Origin: Methylobacterium mesophilicum SR1.6/6
GTDB lineage: Bacteria > Pseudomonadota > Alphaproteobacteria > Rhizobiales > Beijerinckiaceae
Direction: 5' to 3'
DNA length: 64,000 nucleotides
NCBI RefSeq assembly: GCF_000364445.2
Contig: NZ_CP043538.1
Coordinates: forward strand, 327,198-391,197
Positions 54,644-63,834 of the stretch are shown piece after piece. The notes under the pieces were generated by a model. The model made no database searches. It had not been told where the DNA came from and worked only from the letters and a program-made list of their open reading frames with translations. Each line of letters starts with the position of its first letter. The stretch's first letter is position 1. Position numbers and translations under genes: made by a program.

Positions 54644-55138
54644 ATGACCATTCCCCTCAGGCTTACCCTGAACGGGCAGAAGCGCGAGATCGCCCTCGAC
54701 GATCCGCGCGTCACCCTCCTCGACCTCCTGCGCGAGCGCCTCGGCCTGACGGGCGCCAAGAAGGGCTGCGACCGCGGCCAGTGCGGCGCCTGCACGGTGC
54801 TGGTGGACGGGCGGCGCATCAACAGCTGCCTCACGCTCGCCGCGAGCCTCGACGGCGCCGAGGTGCTGACCATCGAGGGCCTGGCCGAGGGCGACCGGCT
54901 GCACCCGGTCCAGGCGGCCTTCATCGCCCATGACGGCTTCCAGTGCGGCTTCTGCACCCCCGGGCAGATCATGAGCGCGGTCGGCCTGATCCGCGAGGGC
55001 CATGCCGGAACCGATCCCGAGCGCATCCGCGAGGGCATGAGCGGCAATCTCTGCCGTTGCGGCGCCTACGCGGGCATCCTGGACGCGGTTCAGGACGCGG
55101 CCGCCCGGACGACGGAGCAGCGGGAGGACGCGGCGTGA
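54644..55138 (+). CDS. (2Fe-2S)-binding subunit of a molybdenum hydroxylase (PaoA/XdhC-type small subunit)
   Basis: 164 residues. Two [2Fe-2S] clusters: the plant-ferredoxin type in KKGCDRGQCGACTVLVDG...SCLTLA (about residues 42-65) and the all-helical type in CGFCTPGQIM...GNLCRCGAYAGIL (about 105-145). It passes electrons from the molybdenum subunit to the flavin subunit. No Tat leader precedes it, unlike E. coli PaoA, so the enzyme may be cytoplasmic. Its stop overlaps the next start (GTGA). Confidence 0.93.
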   Translation: MTIPLRLTLNGQKREIALDDPRVTLLDLLRERLGLTGAKKGCDRGQCGACTVLVDGRRINSCLTLAASLDGAEVLTIEGLAEGDRLHPVQAAFIAHDGFQCGFCTPGQIMSAVGLIREGHAGTDPERIREGMSGNLCRCGAYAGILDAVQDAAARTTEQREDAA

Positions 55139-56175
55139 GGACCTTCGACTACATCCGCCCTGCGAACGTGCCGGAGGCCGTGGCGGCCGGGCAGGTTCCG
55201 GGCACCGCCTACCTCGCCGCCGGCACCAACTTGGTCGACCTGATGAAGGGCGGCGTCGCCACTCCGGAGCGGGTCGTCGACATCACCCGCCTGCCCGGCC
55301 TGTCGGCCATCGAGCGGCTGCCGGACGGCGCCACCCGGGTCGGCGCCCTGGTGCGCAACAGCGACCTCGCCTACGACCCGGCCTTCGCCAAGGCCTACCC
55401 GATGGTGGCCGAGGCCCTGCTGGCCGGCGCCTCGGCCCAGCTGCGCAACGCCGCCACGGTCGGCGGCAACCTGATGCAGCGCACCCGCTGCCAGTTCTTC
55501 ACCGACGCCGTCTCACCCTGCAACAAGCGCGCGCCCGGCTCCGGCTGCGCGGCGCTCGGGCACGCCACCCGCATCCACGCGGTCCAGGGCTGGAGCGAGC
55601 ACTGCATCGCCACCCACCCGTCCGACTTCTGCGTGCCGCTCGCCGCCCTCGACGCGGTGGTCGAGATCGCCGGGCCGGACGGCGCCCGGGAGGTTCCGCT
55701 CGCGGAATTCCACCACCTTCCCGGCGACCACCCGGAGCGGGAGACGGCGCTGCAACCGGGCGAGCTGATTACCGCCCTGCGGCTGCCCCCCGAGGCGGCG
55801 TCCTTCCGGGGCCACGCCCGCTATCTCAAGGTCCGTGACCGCACTTCCTACGCCTTCGCGGTGGTCTCGGCGGCGGCCGCCCTGACGCTCGAGGGGGGCA
55901 CGATCGACCGAGCGCGGCTCGCCCTCGGCGGGCTGGCGCTCAAGCCCTGGCGGGTGGCGGAGGCCGAGGCGGCGCTCGCCGGACAGGCGCCCTCCCCTGA
56001 GGCCTACGCGAAGGCTGCCGACGCGGCGCTGGCGGGTGCCAAGCCCACCGGCGAGGCCAACGCCTTCAAGGTCGAGCTCGCCCGACGGGTGGCGATCCGC
56101 GCGCTGACCCAGGCCGCCGCCGGGACGCCCGCCCGGATTCCGGCGCTCCCCGCCTCTCCGTTCGGCATCGTCTGA
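55135..56175 (+). CDS. FAD-binding subunit of a molybdenum hydroxylase (PaoB-like)
   Basis: 346 residues from a GTG that overlaps the preceding stop. FAD binding is shown by AAGTNLVDLMKGG (about 31-43) and NAATVGGNLMQRTRC (about 106-120). It has an extra cysteine segment CQFF..SPCNKRAPGSGCAALG...HCIATHPSDFC at about 120-165, the [4Fe-4S] loop known from PaoB and 4-hydroxybenzoyl-CoA reductase-like flavin subunits. It transfers electrons out of the complex, probably to oxygen, quinone or ferredoxin. Confidence 0.92.
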   Translation: MRTFDYIRPANVPEAVAAGQVPGTAYLAAGTNLVDLMKGGVATPERVVDITRLPGLSAIERLPDGATRVGALVRNSDLAYDPAFAKAYPMVAEALLAGASAQLRNAATVGGNLMQRTRCQFFTDAVSPCNKRAPGSGCAALGHATRIHAVQGWSEHCIATHPSDFCVPLAALDAVVEIAGPDGAREVPLAEFHHLPGDHPERETALQPGELITALRLPPEAASFRGHARYLKVRDRTSYAFAVVSAAAALTLEGGTIDRARLALGGLALKPWRVAEAEAALAGQAPSPEAYAKAADAALAGAKPTGEANAFKVELARRVAIRALTQAAAGTPARIPALPASPFGIV

Positions 56176-56207
56176 CACGCGGTCGATGGCTTGGCACCGC
56201 CGTCCCT

Positions 56208-56284
56208 GCGAGCGGAGCGAAGCAGCCCAGTCGGCGTCACGACCTGCGATGTCGCGCTGCCCTGGGTCACTTCGCTCCGCTCGC
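56208..56284. repeat. Dispersed inverted-repeat element (family B)
   Basis: Perfect 15-bp arms GCGAGCGGAGCGAAG (56208-56222) and CTTCGCTCCGCTCGC (56270-56284) enclose a core with TGCGATGTCGCGCTGCCCTGGG. It lies inside the molybdenum hydroxylase operon between the flavin and large subunit genes, and is the second copy of the element at 14.2 kb. Confidence 0.7.
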
Positions 56285-56346
56285 GATGACCGCGGGAGCC
56301 ACGTTGACCGGAAGCTCCAACCGGAACCCGTCTTGAGGAGTCCCGC

Positions 56347-58611
56347 ATGACCGCGACCTCCACGCCCGCCTCGAACCTTCCCGCCGGTGCGATCCGCCAC
56401 GGCTCCAGCATCGGCCAGCCGCTGACCCGGCGGGACGGGCCCCTCAAGGTGACGGGCCAGGCCCGCTTCTCCGCCGACAACCTGCCCCCCCGAACCCTCC
56501 ACGCGGCGCTCTGCGTCGCCCGGATCGGGAAGGGCCGCGTCACCGGCCTCGACGTGGCCGCCGCCGAGGCCCATCCGGGCGTCGTGGCGGTGATGACACC
56601 GCGGAACGCCCCGAAGCTCGCCAAGGACCCGGACGCCAAGGACGGGCCGTTCACGTTCCGCCTCGACCTCCTGCAGAACGACACGGTCCGCTACGCCAAC
56701 CAGCCGATCGCCGTGGTGATCGCCGAGACCCTGGAGGCGGCCACGGAAGGCGCCCGGCTGCTCGCCCCGACCTACGCGGCCGAGACGCCGCGGATCGGGC
56801 TCGACGCGGGCGAGGCCTTCACGCCGGATTCGGTCGGCGTCGGCGCCCCGCCGGTGGAGACCGAGGGCGATGTCGAGGCCGGGCTGGCGGCCGCGTCCAA
56901 GAGGATCGCCGCCACCTACGAGACGCCGGCCCAGTACCACAACGCCATGGAGCCGCACGCCGCCGTGGCCAGCTGGGACGGGAACCGTCTGACGCTCTTC
57001 ATGCCGACCCAGGCGCTCGCCATGTCGCAGGGCCGGCTCGCCGGGCTGTTCGGTATCAATCCCGAGGACATCCACATCGAGAGCCCCTATCTCGGCGGCG
57101 GCTTCGGCTCGAAGGGCGTGCCGGCCGGGCCGCAGGTGCTGGCCTGCATGGCGGCCAAGCTGGTCGGCCGGCCGGTGAAGCTCGTGCCGACCCGGACCCA
57201 GATGTACGGCCCGATGGGCCATCGCGGCCCGACCCGGCAGACCCTGCGCCTCGGCGCCGACGCGGCCGGCAAGCTCACGGCGCTCGACCACCACATCCTG
57301 ACCGCCTCGTCGAGCTTCGACGACTTCTTCGAGCCGGCGGGACGGGCGACCAGCACCCTCTACGCCAGCCCGGCCCTCTCGATCCGCCACGAGGCGGTGC
57401 GCCTCGACACCGGCACGCCGCTGTTCATGCGCGCGCCCGGCGAAGCCACCGGCAGCGTGGCCCTGGAGAGCGCGCTGGACGAGATGGCCCACGAACTCGG
57501 CCTGGACCCGCTGGCGTTCCGCCTCGCCAACTACGCCGAGGTCGAGCCGATCACCGGCAAGCCGTTCTCCTCCAAGGCCCTGCGGGAGTGCTACCGCCGC
57601 GGCGCCGAGGCGTTCGGCTGGGCCGGGCGGCCGCTGCAGCCCCGCCAGACCCGCGACAGGGACGGGTTCCTGGTCGGCACCGGCATGGGCACCGCGACCT
57701 TCCCGGCGCTGATCTTCGAAGGCATGGCCCGGGCCGAGATCCGTGCCGACGGCACCGGCACGGTGGAACTCGGGGCGATCGACATGGGCCAGGGCGCCTG
57801 GACGGCGCTCGCGCAGATCGCCGCCGACGGGCTCGGGATCGGGATGGACGCCCTCACCTTCCGGATGGGGTCTTCGGACCTGCCGAATGCCGGCATTGCG
57901 GGCGGCTCGGGCCACACCGCGACCGCCGGCGGCGCGATCCACGCGGCCGCGGCCGACGTGATACGCCAGCTCACGGATCTCGCCACCAACGACCCCGCCT
58001 CCCCGCTCTACGGCGCGGGCAATGCCGGCGTGACCGCCGCGGACGGCCGGCTCACCCGGCGCGATGACCCGAGCCGGGGCGAATCCGTCACCGACATCCT
58101 GAAGCGGGCGGGCCGGTCGAGCATCGAGGGCCAGGGCAAGGCCGGGGCCGACCCAGCCGCGCAGGCGGCCTACGCGATGCACGCCCACGGGGCGGTCTTC
58201 GCCGAGGTGAAGGTCGACCCCGATCTCGGCCAGATCCGCGTGAGCCGCCTCGTCGGCGCCTTCGCGGCGGGCCGGGTGATCAACCCGCGCCTCGTCCAGA
58301 GCCAGTATTACGGCGGGATGATCTGGGGCCTGTCCTTCGCGCTCCACGAGCGGGCCGAGATGGACCCGCGCACCGGCCGCTTCCTCAACGACAACCTCGC
58401 CGAGTACCACGTGCCGGTGAACGCCGACGTCCCCGCCATGGAGGCGATTCTCGTCCACGAGGACGACGCGGTGGTGAACAACCTCGGCGTGAAGGGCGTC
58501 GGCGAGATCGGCATCACCGGCACGGTGGGAGCCATCGCCAACGCAATCTGGCACGCCACCGGCGTGCGGGTGCGCGAGATGCCGATCACGCTGGATAAGC
58601 TGCTCGGCTGA
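56347..58611 (+). CDS. Molybdopterin-binding subunit of xanthine dehydrogenase/aldehyde oxidase family (PaoC-like)
   Basis: 754 residues. Binds the molybdenum cofactor and oxidises an aldehyde or N-heterocycle. It has LTRRDGPLKVTGQARFSADN at the start, SPYLGGGFGSKGVPAGPQVLACMAAKLVGRPVKL (cofactor loop, about 239-272, beginning GGGFGSKG), FMRAPGEATGSVALESALDEMAHELG (about 358-383), and the catalytic Glu in NLGVKGVGEIGITGTVGAIANAIWHATG near the C-terminus (about 718). It follows the flavin gene after a 170-bp gap holding a repeat. Substrate is unassigned; aromatic aldehydes are typical for the Pao branch. Confidence 0.93.
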   Translation: MTATSTPASNLPAGAIRHGSSIGQPLTRRDGPLKVTGQARFSADNLPPRTLHAALCVARIGKGRVTGLDVAAAEAHPGVVAVMTPRNAPKLAKDPDAKDGPFTFRLDLLQNDTVRYANQPIAVVIAETLEAATEGARLLAPTYAAETPRIGLDAGEAFTPDSVGVGAPPVETEGDVEAGLAAASKRIAATYETPAQYHNAMEPHAAVASWDGNRLTLFMPTQALAMSQGRLAGLFGINPEDIHIESPYLGGGFGSKGVPAGPQVLACMAAKLVGRPVKLVPTRTQMYGPMGHRGPTRQTLRLGADAAGKLTALDHHILTASSSFDDFFEPAGRATSTLYASPALSIRHEAVRLDTGTPLFMRAPGEATGSVALESALDEMAHELGLDPLAFRLANYAEVEPITGKPFSSKALRECYRRGAEAFGWAGRPLQPRQTRDRDGFLVGTGMGTATFPALIFEGMARAEIRADGTGTVELGAIDMGQGAWTALAQIAADGLGIGMDALTFRMGSSDLPNAGIAGGSGHTATAGGAIHAAAADVIRQLTDLATNDPASPLYGAGNAGVTAADGRLTRRDDPSRGESVTDILKRAGRSSIEGQGKAGADPAAQAAYAMHAHGAVFAEVKVDPDLGQIRVSRLVGAFAAGRVINPRLVQSQYYGGMIWGLSFALHERAEMDPRTGRFLNDNLAEYHVPVNADVPAMEAILVHEDDAVVNNLGVKGVGEIGITGTVGAIANAIWHATGVRVREMPITLDKLLG

Positions 58612-58658
58612 ACGGGGGAGCGGGAGCCTAGCTCGGACACGCAACCGACTCAGCGTTT

Positions 58659-58685
58659 CTCCCTCCCCCACAGAAGGGGAGGGAG
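58659..58685 (+). terminator. Hairpin ending the molybdenum hydroxylase operon
   Basis: A perfect 10-bp stem, CTCCCTCCCC (58659-58668) and GGGGAGGGAG (58676-58685), with loop CACAGAA, 48 nt after the stop. The sequence also resembles the arms of repeat family D. Confidence 0.6.
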
Positions 58686-58880
58686 ACGCACGTCACGCGC
58701 AGGCATGCCTCAAAAAATCAGACAATTTGATCCGTTCCGATCCGGTGCGCCGTCGGCTTCCGCCGGCTCCAGCGGTGACAGATAAGCCGCACCCTGCTAT
58801 CCGTTCTCCCGCGCATATGTCGTACATATGCCGGCCGATCGCTCTGAAGAGGCGACGGCCGCAATCGAGGGGGGATGTCC

Positions 58881-59846
58881 ATGAGCGGAACCGTTTCCAT
58901 CCGGGCCATGCTGGCGGGTCTGATTCTAGCCTGCGGCGGTGCGGCCCAAGCGGCCTCGCTGACCGTCGGGTTCTCGCAGATCGGCTCGGAATCCGGCTGG
59001 CGCGCCGCCGAGACCACGGTGACCAAGTCCGAGGCCAAGACGCGCGGCATCACCGTCAAGATCGCCGACGCGCAGCAGAAGCAGGAGAACCAGATCAAGG
59101 CGATCCGCTCCTTCGTGGCGCAGGGGGTGGACGCGATCCTGCTCGCCCCCGTGGTCGCCACCGGCTGGGACGCCGTTCTCAAGGAGGCCCGGGACGCCAA
59201 GATCCCGGTGATCCTGCTCGACCGCGACATCGACCCGTCCGGCAAGGACCTCTACCTCACCGCCGTCACCTCCGACAGCGTCGCGGAGGGCCGCGTCGCC
59301 GGCAACTGGCTGGCCAGGACGGTCGGCGACAAGCCCTGCAACGTGGTCGAGCTCCAGGACACGGTCGGCGCCAGTGTCGCCACCAACCGCAAGAAGGGGT
59401 TTGACGCCGCCCTCGCGCCCCACGCCAACCTCAAGCTCGTGCGCAGCCAGACCGGCGACTTCACCCGCGCCAAGGGCAAGGAGGTGATGGAGAGCGTCAT
59501 CAAGGCCGAGGGCGGCCGCGCGATCTGCGCGGTCTACGCCCACAACGACGACATGATGGTCGGCGCCATCCAGGCGATGAAGGAGGCCGGCCTGAAGCCC
59601 GGCCGGGAGATCCTGACGGTCTCGATCGACGCGGTGCCCGACATCTTCAAGGCGATGGCGGCGGGCGAGGCCAACGCCACCGTCGAATTGACTCCCGACA
59701 TGGCCGGCCCGGCCTTCGACGCCCTCAAGGCCTACAAGGAGAAGGGCACCGTCCCGCCGAAGTGGATCCAGACCGAGTCGAGGCTCTACACGGCGGCCGA
59801 CGACCCGTTGAAGGTCTACGAGAGCAAGAAGGGCCTCGGCTACTGA
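58881..59846 (+). CDS. Sugar ABC transporter substrate-binding protein (YtfQ-like)
   Basis: 321 residues from the ATG 6 nt inside an alternative, because GAGGGGGG lies right before the first ATG. A signal peptide (IRAMLAGLILACGGAAQAAS) is followed by LTVGFSQIGSESGWRAAETTVTKSEAKTRG, the opening of galactofuranose-type receptors. KQENQIKAIRSFVAQGVDAILLAPVVATGW and CAVYAHNDDMMVGAIQAMKEAGLKPG form the periplasmic-binding fold. It delivers a sugar (galactofuranose or another pentose/hexose) to the following ATPase and permeases. Confidence 0.93.
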   Translation: MSGTVSIRAMLAGLILACGGAAQAASLTVGFSQIGSESGWRAAETTVTKSEAKTRGITVKIADAQQKQENQIKAIRSFVAQGVDAILLAPVVATGWDAVLKEARDAKIPVILLDRDIDPSGKDLYLTAVTSDSVAEGRVAGNWLARTVGDKPCNVVELQDTVGASVATNRKKGFDAALAPHANLKLVRSQTGDFTRAKGKEVMESVIKAEGGRAICAVYAHNDDMMVGAIQAMKEAGLKPGREILTVSIDAVPDIFKAMAAGEANATVELTPDMAGPAFDALKAYKEKGTVPPKWIQTESRLYTAADDPLKVYESKKGLGY

Positions 59847-59859
59847 CGCGCCCGGCGCC

Positions 59860-61416
59860 GTGATCCCTGCGAGCGGGCCCGTGTCCCACACGCCCCTTCT
59901 CAGCGTCCGCGGGCTCTCCAAGAGCTTCGCCGGGCACCAGGCCCTCGCGGGGGTCGACTTCACCCTGCGCCGGGGGGAGATCCACGCCCTGCTGGGCGAG
60001 AACGGCGCCGGCAAATCGACCTTCATCAAGACCGTGACCGGAATCGTCCGGCGCGATGCCGGCGAGGTCCGGCTCGACGGCGGGCCGATCGCGCCGCGCT
60101 CGGCCGAGGAAGCGGGCCGGGCCGGCATCGCCACGGTCTACCAGGAGGTCGGCCTGCTGCCGAACCTCACCGTGGCGCAGAATCTCTTTCTCGGCCGCGA
60201 GCCGACCCGGTTCGGCCTCGTCCGCGCCCGGGCGATGCGGCGGCGCGCGGCCGCGCGGCTGGCCGAGTTCGGCCTCGCGATCGATGTCGGGGCGCCGCTC
60301 GGCAGCTATCCGGTGGCGGTGCAGCACCTCGTGGCGATCGCCCGGGCGGTGGACCTCTCGGCCCGGGCGCTGATCCTCGACGAGCCGACCGCGAGCCTCG
60401 ACGCGCACGAAGTCGCGGTGCTGTTCGGCGTGATGCGCCGGCTGGCCGCGCAAGGCATCGGCATCGTGTTCGTGACCCATTTCCTGGAGCAGGTCTACGC
60501 CATCACCGACCGGATCACGGTCCTGCGCAACGGCCGGCTGGTAACCGAGCGCGAGACCGCGGATTTCCCGCGCCTCGATCTCGTGCACACGATGCTGGGG
60601 CGCGACCTCGCCGAGGAAGAGGAGCGGGTGGAGACGGGGCCGGGGGGCCGGCGGACTAAGGCCGGGCCGCCGGTCCTGCGCGCGGAAAAACTCGGCAAGG
60701 CCGGCTATCTCCGGCCCGTCGACCTGTCGGTGGCGGGCGGCGAGGTGGTGGGCCTCGCCGGCCTCCTCGGCTCCGGGCGGACCGAGACGGCCCGCCTGCT
60801 GTTCGGCGCCGAGCGGCCGGACCAGGGCCGCATCCTCCTCGACGGGAAGCCCACCCGGATCGCCGGCCCCCGGGACGCGCTGCGCCACCGCCTCGGCTAC
60901 TGCCCGGAGGAGCGCAAGACCGACGGCCTCGTCGCCGACCTGACCGTGCGGGAGAACATCGTGCTGGCTCTCCAGGCTCGGAAGGGCCCGTTCCGGCCCC
61001 TCGGCCGGGCCGCGCAGGACCGGATCGCCCGCGCCTTCATCGCCAAGCTCGACATCCGCCCGCCCGATCCGGAGCGGCCGATCGGGCTCCTGTCCGGGGG
61101 CAACCAGCAGAAGGCGCTGCTGGCGCGCTGGCTCGCCACCGAGCCGCGCCTGCTGATCCTCGACGAGCCGACCCGGGGCATCGATGTCGGGGCGCACGCG
61201 GAGATCATCCGGCTGATCCGGAGCCTGTGCGACGCCGGCCTCGCCCTGCTGGTGATCTCGTCCGAGCTGGAGGAGATCGTGACCTATTCCGACCGGGTGA
61301 TCGTGATGCGCGACCGCGCCCAGGTGGCCGAACTCGCCGACGGGGCGATCGACGTCACCGCCATCCTCCGGGCCATCGCGGCGGAAGCGCCTGCGGTCAT
61401 GGCGGAGTCCGTCTGA
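59860..61416 (+). CDS. Sugar ABC transporter ATP-binding protein (YtfR-like, double ATPase)
   Basis: 518 residues from a GTG (a second GTG 7 codons on is possible). Two fused ABC domains: the first with Walker A GENGAGKSTFIK (about 46) and Walker B ALILDEPTASLD, the second with the degenerate nucleotide loop GLLGSGRTETARLLFG (about 300), signature SGGNQQKALLARWL and LLILDEPTRGIDVG. This is the RbsA/XylG/YtfR layout. It powers the two permeases that follow, overlapping the first by TGATG. Confidence 0.94.
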   Translation: MIPASGPVSHTPLLSVRGLSKSFAGHQALAGVDFTLRRGEIHALLGENGAGKSTFIKTVTGIVRRDAGEVRLDGGPIAPRSAEEAGRAGIATVYQEVGLLPNLTVAQNLFLGREPTRFGLVRARAMRRRAAARLAEFGLAIDVGAPLGSYPVAVQHLVAIARAVDLSARALILDEPTASLDAHEVAVLFGVMRRLAAQGIGIVFVTHFLEQVYAITDRITVLRNGRLVTERETADFPRLDLVHTMLGRDLAEEEERVETGPGGRRTKAGPPVLRAEKLGKAGYLRPVDLSVAGGEVVGLAGLLGSGRTETARLLFGAERPDQGRILLDGKPTRIAGPRDALRHRLGYCPEERKTDGLVADLTVRENIVLALQARKGPFRPLGRAAQDRIARAFIAKLDIRPPDPERPIGLLSGGNQQKALLARWLATEPRLLILDEPTRGIDVGAHAEIIRLIRSLCDAGLALLVISSELEEIVTYSDRVIVMRDRAQVAELADGAIDVTAILRAIAAEAPAVMAESV

Positions 61417-62390
61417 TGCGCGCGCTGCGCGCCGGGGCGCCCCAGCTCCTCGCCTTCCTGGCCGTGCTGCTGGCCGACCGGCTGGTCGCACCGCAATTCC
61501 TCGACGTGCACTGGCAGGACGGGCGCCTGTTCGGCAGCCTGATCGACGTGTTCAACCGCGGCGCCCCGGTGGCACTCCTGTCGCTCGGCATGGTGCTGGT
61601 GGTGGCCACCGGGGGCATCGACCTGTCGGTGGGCGCCGTGATGGCGATCGCGGGCGCCGTGGCGGCGAGCCTCGCCGACAGCCAGCCCCTGCCCCTGGTG
61701 CTCGCGGCGGCTTTGGCCACGGGGCTCCTCTGCGGGCTGTGGAACGGCCTCCTAGTGGCGGTGCTGCGCATCCAGCCGATCGTCGCCACCCTGATCCTGA
61801 TGGTCGCGGGCCGCGGCATCGCCCAGCTGATCACCAAGGGGCGGATCGTCACCTTCGCCTCGCCCGACCTCGCGTTTCTCGGCGGCGGCGCGCTCTTGGG
61901 GGTGCCGATGCCAGTGGTGCTGGCCCTCGGGATGCTGCTCGTGACCCTCGCGCTGGTGCGCGGCACGGCTTTCGGCCTGATGATCGAGGCGACCGGCGGC
62001 AACGCGCGGGCGAGCGCGCTCGCCGGCATCGACACACGCGCGGTGACGCTGGCGGTCTATGTCTGGAGCGGCTTCTGCGCGGCGCTGGCGGGCGTGGTCG
62101 CGGCGGCCGACATCCTGGGAGCGGACGCCAACAATGCCGGGCTGTGGCTCGAACTCGACGCGATCCTGGCCGTGGTGGTGGCGGGCTCGTCGCTCCTCGG
62201 CGGCCGGTTCAGCCTGTGGCTGGCGGTGCTCGGGGCCTTCCTGATCCAGGCGATGAACACCGGGATCCTGCTCTCCGGCCTGCCGCCGGAACTCAACCTC
62301 GTGGTCAAGGCCGCGGTGGTGCTGGCGGTGCTCCTGCTGCAATCGCCGCGCCTCGCGGGCCTGACCCTGCTGCTGCGGAGCCCGCGATGA
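61416..62390 (+). CDS. Sugar ABC transporter permease (YtfT-like)
   Basis: 324 residues, about 9-10 membrane helices. RbsC-type signature VLVVATGGIDLSVGAVMAIAGAVAA at about 65-89 and GGNARASALAGIDTRAV (about 193) with AGSSLLGGRFSLWLAVLGAFLIQAMNTGI near the end. Overlaps both neighbours (TGATG and ATGA), showing tight translational coupling in the operon. Confidence 0.93.
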   Translation: MRALRAGAPQLLAFLAVLLADRLVAPQFLDVHWQDGRLFGSLIDVFNRGAPVALLSLGMVLVVATGGIDLSVGAVMAIAGAVAASLADSQPLPLVLAAALATGLLCGLWNGLLVAVLRIQPIVATLILMVAGRGIAQLITKGRIVTFASPDLAFLGGGALLGVPMPVVLALGMLLVTLALVRGTAFGLMIEATGGNARASALAGIDTRAVTLAVYVWSGFCAALAGVVAAADILGADANNAGLWLELDAILAVVVAGSSLLGGRFSLWLAVLGAFLIQAMNTGILLSGLPPELNLVVKAAVVLAVLLLQSPRLAGLTLLLRSPR

Positions 62391-63400
62391 GCCGCAATCT
62401 CCCGGTCCTCGTCGCCGCGCTCCTGTTCGCGGCGGGCTACGGCCTGTGCGCGACGCAGTACCCCGCCTTCCTGACCACCCGGGTCGTCGGCAACCTGCTC
62501 ACCGACAGCGCCTTCCTGGGCATCGTGGCGGTCGGCACGACCTTCGTGATCATCGCGGGCGGCATCGACCTCTCGGTCGGCTCGGTGGTGGGGTTCACCA
62601 CGGTGTTCCTGGCGCAGGCCATCCAGCGCTGGGGGATCCCGCCGCTCGCCGCCTTCGGGATCGTGCTCCTGGCGGCGGCCCTGTTCGGAGCCGCGATGGG
62701 CGCGCTGATCCACGTCTTCGACATGCCGCCTTTCATCGTGACGCTGGCCGGAATGTTCCTAGCGCGGGGCGCCGGCTTCCTGATGTCCACCGAGTCGGTC
62801 CCGATCGACGCGCCCCTCTACGGCGCGGTCTCCGACCTCGCCTTGCACCTGCCCGGCGGCGGCCGGCTGACCCTGACGGCGGGGGTGATGCTGGCCGTGT
62901 TCCTGGCGGGCGGGGTGCTGCTCCACGCGACCCGCTTCGGCGCGAGGGTCTACGCCCTCGGCGGCAGCCGCCAGACGACGGTGCTCATGGGCGTGCGGGT
63001 CGGGCGCAACATCGTGGCGGTTTACGCCCTGTCGAGCCTGCTCGCCGCGCTCGCCGGGATCGTGTTCTCCCTCGACACCGCCTCGGGCACGCCGCTCTCG
63101 GCGGTGGGGGTGGAACTCGATGCGATCGCGGCCGTGGTGATCGGCGGCACGCTGCTGACCGGCGGCCAGGGCGGCCTGCCGGGCACCTTCCTGGGGGTGA
63201 TGATCGGCGGCCTGATCCAGACGGCCATCACCTTCGACGGCACCCTGTCGAGCTGGTGGACCAAGATCGCCACCGGCCTGCTGCTCTTCGCCTTCATCGC
63301 GCTCCAGCAGGGCTCGGTGGCATTGGCCGGGCGCTCGGGCCGGCGGGGCCGGGCTGCCGCCAGCGCACCGGCTGTCCGCCCGACGAAGGTCCGGGCCTGA
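62387..63400 (+). CDS. Sugar ABC transporter permease (YjfF-like)
   Basis: 337 residues, about 9-10 membrane helices. TFVIIAGGIDLSVGSVVGFTTVFLA is the RbsC-family signature at about 52-76. FIVTLAGMFLARGAGFLMSTESVPID is characteristic of YjfF-type permeases, and GGSRQTTVLMGVRVGRNIVAVYALSSLLAALAGIV follows. Starts with an ATGA overlap. With the previous gene it forms a heterodimeric channel, as in YtfQRT-YjfF, which supports the galactofuranose-type assignment. Confidence 0.93.
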   Translation: MSRNLPVLVAALLFAAGYGLCATQYPAFLTTRVVGNLLTDSAFLGIVAVGTTFVIIAGGIDLSVGSVVGFTTVFLAQAIQRWGIPPLAAFGIVLLAAALFGAAMGALIHVFDMPPFIVTLAGMFLARGAGFLMSTESVPIDAPLYGAVSDLALHLPGGGRLTLTAGVMLAVFLAGGVLLHATRFGARVYALGGSRQTTVLMGVRVGRNIVAVYALSSLLAALAGIVFSLDTASGTPLSAVGVELDAIAAVVIGGTLLTGGQGGLPGTFLGVMIGGLIQTAITFDGTLSSWWTKIATGLLLFAFIALQQGSVALAGRSGRRGRAAASAPAVRPTKVRA

Positions 63401-63834
63401 GGCGCAGCCTTCCGCGGCCGTTTGCCAGGACTGGCGCTCCCGATCTGCGAGGCACCCACCCTCCCCCATCTGCGGGCTACAAGATTCACACATCTCTGGC
63501 CGGGGCGCGCTCTCCTACCCTTGTGGGGAGGAGTTTGGGAATCGCAGATCCCGCGTGGGGGTGGTGCCGGATGAGGCGCGGTGGTTCCTTCTGAACCAAC
63601 CCCCACCCCTATCCCATCCCCATAAGGAGGAGGGGAAAAGCGCCCACCCTTCAATGTGTTAGCCCCAAGCCGAGATGTGTGGATCCGTAGCTCAGCGGGG
63701 GGGCCAAGACGCGCGGTGCCCGTCGTGGCATCCCGGCCCGTGGCCCTGCCATCGCGTGACAGCCTAAAGATTTTCCCGTCAGCCCGGCCTATGGTCCCCG
63801 CCCGCATCGTCCTGCGACGGAGGAAGAGACCGGA
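63401..63834. other. Intergenic region with G/C-rich inverted repeats
   Basis: 434 bp. From 63455 to 63650 there are CCACCCTCCCCCATCTGCGGG, TTGTGGGGAGGAG, GTGGGGGTGGTG and CAACCCCCACCCC blocks with complementary parts, resembling family D. GGATCCGTAGCTCAGCGGGG at 63681-63700 looks like a tRNA D-arm but has no T-arm. The last 60 bp should hold the promoter and AGGAAGAG ribosome binding site of the next gene. Confidence 0.45.

Noticed and set aside
55513..58671. 1052-codon antisense open frame over the molybdenum hydroxylase genes
   Set aside because: It spans two genes with strong motif support and encodes low-complexity Gly/Arg/Ala/His sequence; it is an artefact of GC-rich codon usage.
63681..63702. 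tRNA-like start (GGATCCGTAGCTCAGCGGGG)
   Set aside because: Resembles an acceptor plus D-arm, but no anticodon stem or GTTCGA T-loop follows within 80 nt, so no tRNA gene is supported.
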